Position numbers and translations under genes: made by a program. Shown one piece after another: positions 58,908 to 64,000 of a stretch of 64,000 nt of DNA. The stretch covers positions 496,001 to 560,000 of the forward strand of contig NZ_QEQL01000001.1 in assembly GCF_003097135.1 (NCBI RefSeq), written 5' to 3'. A model generated the notes under the pieces. The model made no database searches, was not told the DNA's origin, and saw only the letters and a program-made list of their open reading frames with translations. The stretch is from Pseudomonas sp. URIL14HWK12:I12. Its GTDB lineage: Bacteria; Pseudomonadota; Gammaproteobacteria; Pseudomonadales; Pseudomonadaceae. How positions within the stretch are numbered: the stretch's first letter is position 1; each line of letters begins with the position of its first letter.

Positions 58908-59281
58908 TTTCCCAGGCGAGCCTCGCGGTAAGCCTGGAAGTAGGCGCTCATCACCGCCTCGGGCGCGCCGGCGAAGGTGGTGGCCAGGGCGCGAAGCGAA
59001 TCCTCACCCAGCGCGTCCTCGAAGTCCCACTGATCCACTACAGTGAGCATGTTTTTCACCTGCACATCGATCTCGGCCTGGGCCTGCTCGACGACGGTGC
59101 GCTTATCGACGCCCTCGACCAGAACCTGCGCGTCGGCCTGCTGCTGGTCGATGAAGGCGGCCAGGGCTAAGCGGTCGAGATACTTGAAGGTGAAGCCCAC
59201 GGCGAGGGACTCGCCGCCCACCCGGGGGATCTGGACGGTAGCGCCGAAGGTTGGCGCAGGTGCAATCTTGATCTTGGCCAT
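58904..59281 (-). CDS. Tail assembly chaperone (lambda gpG-like)
   Basis: A 125-residue protein (MAKIKIAPAPTFGATVQIPRVGGESLAVGFTFKYLDRLAL...). Its place between the tail tube and tape measure genes, its length and the frameshift signal at its last codons identify the gpG role. It coats the tape measure protein and, as the gpGT fusion, recruits tail tube subunits. It follows the tail tube gene by 3 nt. Confidence 0.9.
   Translation of the reverse strand: MAKIKIAPAPTFGATVQIPRVGGESLAVGFTFKYLDRLALAAFIDQQQADAQVLVEGVDKRTVVEQAQAEIDVQVKNMLTVVDQWDFEDALGEDSLRALATTFAGAPEAVMSAYFQAYREARLGN
58907..58913 (-). other. Programmed -1 frameshift slippery site
   Basis: Minus strand GGGAAAC in the correct phase (G GGA AAC), immediately followed by the gpG stop TGA. 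This heptamer is of the X XXY YYZ type. Slipping gives GGG AAA CTG AGC and joins gpG to the DUF1799 frame, as in lambda G/GT. Confidence 0.9.
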
Positions 59282-59284
59282 GGG

Positions 59285-59941
59285 TTACGCGCTCGCCGGA
59301 GTGTAACGGGTGGGTTCGGATTGGAGCGCGAGGCTCACGGTGCGCGCCAGCAGGTTGTTGCGCGAGACCGTGGGCTGCTTGGAAAAGGACGTATAGGCCC
59401 CGTAGAGCAGCTGATCATTGCCTGGGAGCACCAGCCGGCAAGCTTGGATAGACTTGGCGGCATCGGCCTTGCTCAGGACAGCGTTGAATGGCTTGGTCGG
59501 GTCATCCGCGATGGTTAGCGTCATGGTGCTGGCGGACTTATCGGTGGGAATCTGCTTGCCCTGGTCGTCCTCTAGGAACGCCACGTCCAGGTAGTTCTGA
59601 TCGCCGCCGGAGAACGCTACATCGGTTACCTGAGGGACCTGTACCCAAGTCAACACCTTCTTCATGCTGCCGGTACCGGTACCTGCCGGAAAGACTACGG
59701 TGTCGCTGGTGTCGATGCCTTCCAGGGTGATAGCGGTCGCCGTGGCGGCTTTCACGCGCACCACCTTGTTGTCCAGCTTGCTCCAGCCGGAGCTGAGCAG
59801 GACGATATCGCCAGCGGAGAGCGTGCCGCCGCTGACGGTGGCCACTGCCTCGCTGGCATTGGAGATGGCGGTGAACGCCAGCACGGCATCATAGGTAGCA
59901 GCGTGCTGGAAGTAGCCGCCGTTGGGAATTTTGTAGCCCAT
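59285..59941 (-). CDS. Major tail tube protein (lambda gpV-like)
   Basis: A 218-residue protein from the ATG at 59941 with GAGGA 8 nt upstream; an in-frame upstream extension runs through the terminator and is rejected. Its beta-rich sequence (VKAATATAITLEGIDTSDTVVFPAGTGTG ... NYLDVAFLEDDQGKQIPTDKSASTMTLTIADD) fits siphoviral tail tube proteins. A strong terminator-SD leader, as for other abundant products, precedes it. Confidence 0.88.
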   Translation of the reverse strand: MGYKIPNGGYFQHAATYDAVLAFTAISNASEAVATVSGGTLSAGDIVLLSSGWSKLDNKVVRVKAATATAITLEGIDTSDTVVFPAGTGTGSMKKVLTWVQVPQVTDVAFSGGDQNYLDVAFLEDDQGKQIPTDKSASTMTLTIADDPTKPFNAVLSKADAAKSIQACRLVLPGNDQLLYGAYTSFSKQPTVSRNNLLARTVSLALQSEPTRYTPASA

Positions 59942-59960
59942 GTCGAGTTTCCTCTGGTCG

Positions 59961-59985
59961 AAAAAAAAGCCCGCGCGAGGCGGGC
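59961..59985 (-). terminator. Terminator before the tail tube gene
   Basis: Minus strand: GCCCGC / GCGGGC with a 5-nt loop and then eight T residues, ending about 20 nt before the tail tube ATG. Confidence 0.85.
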
Positions 59986-60004
59986 AGAAGGTGCCCAACG
60001 GGCG

Positions 60005-60421
60005 TTATTCGGTATCGGCGCGGTAGCTGAAGCTGGCTGACACGGCCTGGGTGGTGTCGTTTGGCACGACGGGACCTTGGCTCACCGGCGTTAGCACCAA
60101 CACCTCCAAGGCGCCACGGGCTAGGCGCAAAGTTACCGGAAAGAGGTCTGCCAGCTCGACGACAATGCTCTCGGCTGGACCTTCCCCGCTGCTAGTCGGC
60201 GTAATTACGTTCACCTGAAACGTGCCGGTGTACAGACGATGATCACCGCCCAGCGTGTTGCTGGCCGTAAGCGATGGAAGCAGATAGGCCTGCAGGTAGG
60301 TTTCACCATCGGCCGGCGAGAAGTCGACATTCTGATACGCGACCCGGAGCGCGGGGCTGCGAGCAGCCGCCCAGGCCGCCAGGCGGCTTTCCAGCAGCGA
60401 GCGGATAATCTTGTGGCTCAT
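60005..60421 (-). CDS. Tail terminator (lambda gpU-like / DUF4128)
   Basis: A 138-residue protein with N-terminal helix IIRSLLESRLAAWAAARSP and the alternating beta pattern FQVNVITPTSSGEGPAESIVVELADLFPV of the gpU/DUF4128 tail terminators. It overlaps the upstream HK97 gp10-like gene by 4 nt. It caps the tail tube at the head-proximal end. Confidence 0.82.
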   Translation of the reverse strand: MSHKIIRSLLESRLAAWAAARSPALRVAYQNVDFSPADGETYLQAYLLPSLTASNTLGGDHRLYTGTFQVNVITPTSSGEGPAESIVVELADLFPVTLRLARGALEVLVLTPVSQGPVVPNDTTQAVSASFSYRADTE

Positions 60422-60855
60422 ACCTGTCGCGCCCTTACCACGTCGTCCACGATCTGCTGGAAGCGGTCTAGGGTGACGCGCACCATGCCGGAGGGCGCCT
60501 TCTGGCTATGACCGTACTCCAGCGGGATCGCATAGATCAGTGTGTTCACGATGTACACCGACTCCCCGAGCGTCAGCGCCCCAGCGCCCGCGATGAGCTT
60601 GGCCAGGGCCTCCGTGCCTTCGGGGTCGGTGGTGATAAGGCTGTGATCCGCCGGCCCGCCTTGAGTCAGCTGCCAGTTACCCTTGAAGCGTCCGGTATCA
60701 ACGGGGCTCAGGCTGATCAGGGACTGACCAATCTGGATCACCACGTCCTGCAGGGCCTGCTCGATCGCTTCCAATGCGTCCAGCTTGAACTGCTCCAGCG
60801 TTGCCGCGAAGGCTCCATTCTGCCCGCCGTAACGAGTGGTCATGTGGTTTGCCAT
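60418..60855 (-). CDS. HK97 gp10-like head-tail joining protein
   Basis: A 145-residue protein with the gp10 family core (SLISLSPVDTGRFKGNWQLTQGG and IVNTLIYAIPLEYGHSQKAPSGMVRVTLDRFQQ). It overlaps neighbours on both sides. ATG at 60855 is preferred to the GTG one codon upstream. Confidence 0.9.
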   Translation of the reverse strand: MANHMTTRYGGQNGAFAATLEQFKLDALEAIEQALQDVVIQIGQSLISLSPVDTGRFKGNWQLTQGGPADHSLITTDPEGTEALAKLIAGAGALTLGESVYIVNTLIYAIPLEYGHSQKAPSGMVRVTLDRFQQIVDDVVRARQV

Positions 60856-61244
60856 CACGCCCTCGCCTGCACGTCAAAGCCGATGTCCACACCGGCATAG
60901 TTCCAGGGATCGACGGCCACCACCGTGTAGGTGGTCCCGTCGAAGTTGATTCGGTCCTGTTGCTGGGGCGCCGGCAGGTCCATGCCAGTTAGTTGCACAG
61001 GCGAGACGATCAGGCGCACGTCGCTCTGCCTGATCAGGGTGCCGTCCACCTCGCCCTTGGCGTATGCCTGGCGCAGCGCTGATCCCTGATAGGTCGTCTC
61101 GCTGGGCGAAACGGTTCCTTGCTCAGGGTCGTATTGGCCTGTACCGCGGTGCAACAAGGTCATTTCAAGGCCTTTGCCGCCTTTGGATCTTGGCGCGAGC
61201 ATGCGGATCGCCAGTGCGCGGCCGCGATCGTAGATGTCGTTCAT
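60855..61244 (-). CDS. Head closure / head-tail adaptor protein
   Basis: A 129-residue protein from the ATG at 61244 (GAGG upstream, ATGA overlap with the MuF-like gene). ALAIRMLAPRSKGGKGLEMTLLHRGTGQYDPEQGTVSPSE and the C-terminal beta segments suggest a phage head-tail adaptor that closes the portal channel. The family assignment rests mainly on position and size. Confidence 0.7.
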   Translation of the reverse strand: MNDIYDRGRALAIRMLAPRSKGGKGLEMTLLHRGTGQYDPEQGTVSPSETTYQGSALRQAYAKGEVDGTLIRQSDVRLIVSPVQLTGMDLPAPQQQDRINFDGTTYTVVAVDPWNYAGVDIGFDVQARA

Positions 61245-62227
61245 TTCCACCTCACCTTGTATTTCACCGTGCACCGGCAGTTGGCCAGGTCAGCCCAGCT
61301 GGCGCCGTGGGCGTCATCGCCTGGGAAATCCAGCTGCGCGCCGGTCGGGGACTGGAACGGCTGCTGAATTGGAACCTCGACGCCGCCGAGCTCAACGTGG
61401 GCGTGACGTACCCGCTTGTCGCCCTTGTTGTTCCAGCCCTTGGTGATGCTCACCGGCTTCACGTGCTGCTCCATGAGCTGGCGATGCAACCGGTTGAAGC
61501 CTGCGTTGTAGGCCTTGTGCGCCTGGCTGCGGGCGACCAGCTCAGCGTGGGCTTTCAGCTTGCGGTCGGCGTAGACGGTCTTGATGCGCTCGGCGTCCAC
61601 CTTGGCAACAGGCTTCTCTGCCTCAATGGCGCGCTTCACGATGCCATCCAGGCGCTTGTCGCGATCTGCCCGCTTCAGGTACTGGCCCATCTGGTCGAGT
61701 TGGCCGCTTGTGAGCCAGCGTCCCGTATTGGCCACTGCCTCAGCCTCGGCGCCGGACAGGCCCAGCACGCCCCCTACCCGTTTGCCTGTCTGTGGACTGA
61801 CTCGCCCGACGATGTCGAGCGCGATCTCGCGCGCGGTGCGGTCAGACTGGCGCCCAGCAGCCAGCATGACCTGGATCGCCTGCGCCTGCTCCTGAGCAAT
61901 GGCCTGGGTCAGCTTCTGCGCGTTGCTGGTGACCCAGTCCTGAGCCGGCGCGCTGTGCTGATCGAACTGCACAGGCACGCCGCCCGGGCGCTTGATCACG
62001 ATGGCGGTGCCGCCCTTGATGAAGGCTGCACGGACCCCCTCCAGCAGCGCAGCGAATGCTCCCGCCGCCAGCATCTGGACTACACCGGAATCGTCGCGCT
62101 CGGCGATCAGCCGTTCAACATCGGCTATCACCGCCGCGTCGACCATCGCCCGTACCTGGTCCAGGTAGGCGCGCTGCAGGGCGGGCGTGAGGCCGTCGAT
62201 CGCCGCAAGTATTTCGGCCTCGGTCAT
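61241..62227 (-). CDS. Minor head protein, MuF/SPP1 gp7-like
   Basis: A 328-residue protein with the hallmark C-terminus of phage head morphogenesis proteins (WNNKGDKRVRHAHVELGG ... FPGDDAHGASWADLANCRCTVKY, with the R-x-x-H and NCRC motifs). The N-terminal helical region binds the portal. In this phage it lies downstream of the capsid gene rather than next to the portal, which is outside the window or elsewhere. Confidence 0.88.
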   Translation of the reverse strand: MTEAEILAAIDGLTPALQRAYLDQVRAMVDAAVIADVERLIAERDDSGVVQMLAAGAFAALLEGVRAAFIKGGTAIVIKRPGGVPVQFDQHSAPAQDWVTSNAQKLTQAIAQEQAQAIQVMLAAGRQSDRTAREIALDIVGRVSPQTGKRVGGVLGLSGAEAEAVANTGRWLTSGQLDQMGQYLKRADRDKRLDGIVKRAIEAEKPVAKVDAERIKTVYADRKLKAHAELVARSQAHKAYNAGFNRLHRQLMEQHVKPVSITKGWNNKGDKRVRHAHVELGGVEVPIQQPFQSPTGAQLDFPGDDAHGASWADLANCRCTVKYKVRWK

Positions 62228-62745
62228 AGCACAAACACCGCAGGTAGCGCGGCGCGCGAGACCAGCACCGGGGCGATCAACTCATCGATGACGGTGATGA
62301 CCGGCCGTGTGGGCGCTTCACCGGCGCCGGCGTCTGGTACGGCGTAGGTAGTCTCCAGCGGCCCGACCTTCTCGCTTTTCACCAGCGTTGTAGCGACGAA
62401 GTCCGGGCTGAGGCTGCCGGGCGATACCAGCTCGCGCAGGGCAGCTTCGTACGTCGCCTGCTCGACCTCGAGGGGAACCAGGTCTTCGGGCAGCAGGTTG
62501 TCCTCGTAGTCGGCTGCGCCAGTTCGTGGCCACTCGCGGACCTGGGCCCGGCCTGTGGCCTTCTGGCCTGGAAACAGTGATTCCCAGCGGCCAGTCGGGA
62601 AACGCCTCCGGTACCGGCCGTCAATGTAGTCCGATGCACGCAGCAGGGCCGCCTGCTTCGCCGAATCATCCCCAGTCCAGGCGGCATTTCCCCGCGCAGC
62701 ATGGTAGGCATCGGCGCCGGCGGCGGTCCCATAGTAGTCAGGCAT
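62224..62745 (-). CDS. Head-tail connector, DnaT-like family
   Basis: A 173-residue protein (PDYYGTAAGADAYHAARGNAAW ... AALLRASDYIDGRY ... EVEQATYEAALREL). This pattern is common in phage head-completion proteins annotated as DnaT-like ssDNA-binding domain and is structurally related to gp6-type connectors. It overlaps the MuF-like gene by 4 nt. Confidence 0.85.
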   Translation of the reverse strand: MPDYYGTAAGADAYHAARGNAAWTGDDSAKQAALLRASDYIDGRYRRRFPTGRWESLFPGQKATGRAQVREWPRTGAADYEDNLLPEDLVPLEVEQATYEAALRELVSPGSLSPDFVATTLVKSEKVGPLETTYAVPDAGAGEAPTRPVITVIDELIAPVLVSRAALPAVFVL

Positions 62746-62786
62746 CGGTCTATCTCGAATAGGTGGGCGGCGTACCGCCCGGGGTA

Positions 62787-63185
62787 TTACTCGGCCGCTG
62801 GCAGCTTGGCCTTCAGCTCATCGGTGCTTTCGGTAGGCTCGAATGCAACGCCCTTCTCATTGAGCTGGGCGATTACCTCCTCGCGCTCCTTGGCGGTCGC
62901 CTGAGCCTCGACCAGCTTGGCCTGGAGGGTCGCGACCTTGCTGTTGCCGTTTGCATTGATGCCGAGTGCCTTCAGTTGCTCGAGCAAGTCTTGCTTGTCG
63001 AGCTCTTCAGGGGCGGTCTCATCTTCGCCGACCGACAAGATGCCCTGGTCGACGTAAAACGCCAGTGGCTTACGATCCTGGAAGGATGCCCACTCAGGGC
63101 AGCTGACCGTTTCGCCTGGGCCGATGACGGTCCCATTCGGCAGGCCGATAGGAGTGACACGGCCGTTATTCGTGACTTCTGGCAT
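62787..63185 (-). CDS. Phage virion-associated protein with HeH/LEM-like motif
   Basis: A 132-residue protein. The N-terminal part (TPIGLPNGTVIGPGETVSCPEWAS) recalls short phage head-associated proteins. The segment KQDLLEQLKALGINANGNSKVATLQAKLVEA fits a HeH/SAP-like helix-extended loop-helix, possibly nucleic-acid binding. It lies directly after the capsid gene (10-nt gap) and may be a head decoration or assembly protein. Confidence 0.65.
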   Translation of the reverse strand: MPEVTNNGRVTPIGLPNGTVIGPGETVSCPEWASFQDRKPLAFYVDQGILSVGEDETAPEELDKQDLLEQLKALGINANGNSKVATLQAKLVEAQATAKEREEVIAQLNEKGVAFEPTESTDELKAKLPAAE

Positions 63186-63195
63186 GGCGGTCTCC

Positions 63196-64000
63196 TTACA
63201 GGCCGTCGGTGTAGGACATTTCCTTGGGGCGGCGCACGTCGACGCCGCCCAAGCGGAAGATGCCCGGCACTTCCCAGCGGGTTGGGCCGGCCTGGTACAC
63301 CGGCAGGAAGCGGTGAGGCATCGGGATGTGCATCTTCACCACGTTGGGGTCGCGACGATAGGCGACCATCCGAGCGGTGCTGCCTGCACCGGCCTTGTCC
63401 AAGCCGCGCATGGCGCGAATGGTCAGCGGGCGACCGGTCTGTGCGGTGTACACGTTCTTGGTCTGCAGCCACGACAGGATGGTGTCGGTCCCGTTATCGT
63501 TCAGCGGGGTGGTGCTGATCTTGAGGAACTTGCTGTAGGGCAGCAGCAGGGTGTCGGCTAGGCCGGTGTACAGGGTGCCCGCGTACTGGCCGGCCAGCGC
63601 AGCGTTCACGTCAGCCAGGATCTGAGCCGGGCTGGCAGTATCCCAGCTACCGGTCAAAGCCGACGCAGCAACAACGGCTGGTGCGTTGGTAAGGCCGTAG
63701 AAGTTCTTGGTGGTGTCACCATACAGCGCAACTCGCTCAACCATCTCTTCGTATGCACGGCGCGCGGCGGCGGCGTCAGCTGCGTCGAGGTTGATGCCCA
63801 GCATGGCGGCCTGGCTGATCTCCTCCAGACCGTAGCCATAGCCGATACCGGCCATATGCACGGAGGTTTCCTGTCTCGACAGCTCAGTGCCGGCCAGCGG
63901 GATATCGTCGGCGTTGCCGTTAATCCAGTCCGCACGGCCAAACTTGTCGGCGGTGAAGTAGGTGACGGTCTTGGCCCACGGGTTGGCGGAAGTGTCGACC
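63196..64000 (-). CDS. Major capsid protein (DUF2184 type), 5' end outside window
   Basis: The visible 268 codons run open to the window edge. Key segments are NADDIPLAGTELSRQETSVHMAGIGYGYGLEEI and RAYEEMVERVALYGDTTKNFYGLTN. The C-terminal QAGPTRWEVPGIFRLGGVDVRRPKEMSYTDGL matches the DUF2184 capsid group found in many siphoviruses and Pseudomonas phages. An internal ATG at 63861 is not the start. Scaffold/protease, portal and terminase genes are expected beyond the edge. Confidence 0.9.
   Translation of the reverse strand, partial: VDTSANPWAKTVTYFTADKFGRADWINGNADDIPLAGTELSRQETSVHMAGIGYGYGLEEISQAAMLGINLDAADAAAARRAYEEMVERVALYGDTTKNFYGLTNAPAVVAASALTGSWDTASPAQILADVNAALAGQYAGTLYTGLADTLLLPYSKFLKISTTPLNDNGTDTILSWLQTKNVYTAQTGRPLTIRAMRGLDKAGAGSTARMVAYRRDPNVVKMHIPMPHRFLPVYQAGPTRWEVPGIFRLGGVDVRRPKEMSYTDGL

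Larger units (their letters stand above)
39310..64000. mobile_element. Lambda/HK97-like siphoviral prophage (right end outside window)
   Basis: From the tRNA-Cys fragment rightwards the window holds accessory genes at the left end and a long minus-strand block of lysis, tail and head genes in canonical order, running off the right edge inside the major capsid gene. The orientation of the fragment predicts that the complete tRNA-Cys, integrase and terminase/early genes lie beyond 64 kb. Structural genes look intact. The tape-measure length (1,077 residues) predicts a flexible tail of about 160 nm. Confidence 0.9.

Noticed and set aside
61064..62347. 427-codon plus-strand frame
   Set aside because: Antisense to the MuF-like and adaptor genes, which have convincing motifs.
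1..64000. CRISPR arrays, rRNA genes, complete insertion sequences
   Set aside because: No regularly spaced direct repeats, no rRNA sequence and no transposase with terminal repeats were seen on either strand.

Overview
The window looks like a chromosome segment of a Pseudomonas of the P. putida type. It is GC-rich, carries an OprD-family porin, several chemoreceptors, a DUF1654-like gene, LexA boxes of the CTGT-N8-ACAG form and CCA-encoding tRNA genes. This assignment is inferred from gene families, not from a database match.

Left part (1-20.0 kb), metabolic core genome. A very large LRR protein runs off the left edge (minus strand). A small lipoprotein follows. Then comes a minus-strand uptake and catabolism unit: GntR/HutC regulator, MFS transporter, TIM-barrel amidohydrolase and OprD porin. 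Next are a second MFS transporter (plus) and an orphan DUF4123-like protein. An IclR regulator is divergent from a tightly overlapping seven-gene operon. That operon encodes a PotABCD-like ABC importer interleaved with an HcnABC/opine-oxidase-like three-subunit flavin dehydrogenase. It probably imports and oxidises an amine, opine or D-amino acid of unknown identity.

20.1-27.4 kb, degenerate island at tRNA-Leu(UAA). It contains a phage lysis-gene copy, broken and intact copies of an SOS-controlled two-gene module, a GNAT acetyltransferase, small membrane and zinc-ribbon proteins, a hydrolase relic, and an MFS efflux pump with a divergent TetR regulator and a clear palindromic operator. A 14-nt exact repeat of the tRNA 3' end lies at 27.38 kb and may mark the far end.

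27.4-39.2 kb, signalling region. Three chemoreceptors (one with two PAS domains), a receiver-only response regulator, a DUF3053-like lipoprotein, an orphan S24/CI-type repressor with its divergent partner and operators, a LexA-box-controlled DUF1654-like gene, a LysR regulator with a divergent tautomerase, and a LysE exporter.

39.3-64 kb (open on the right), a lambda/HK97-like siphoviral prophage. Its left end is marked by the 3' half of a tRNA-Cys gene; the complete tRNA should lie beyond the right edge. From the left end it carries an intact LexA-controlled module, an AT-richer AAA ATPase gene in a typical cargo position, and then on the minus strand: SGNH-hydrolase appendage, spanins, lysin-like gene, tail fibres, gpJ, gpI, gpK, gpL, gpM, tape measure, gpG/gpGT with a textbook -1 frameshift site, tail tube, head-tail joining genes, MuF-like protein and major capsid protein. 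Several of these genes sit directly behind intrinsic terminators, which suggests antitermination control.
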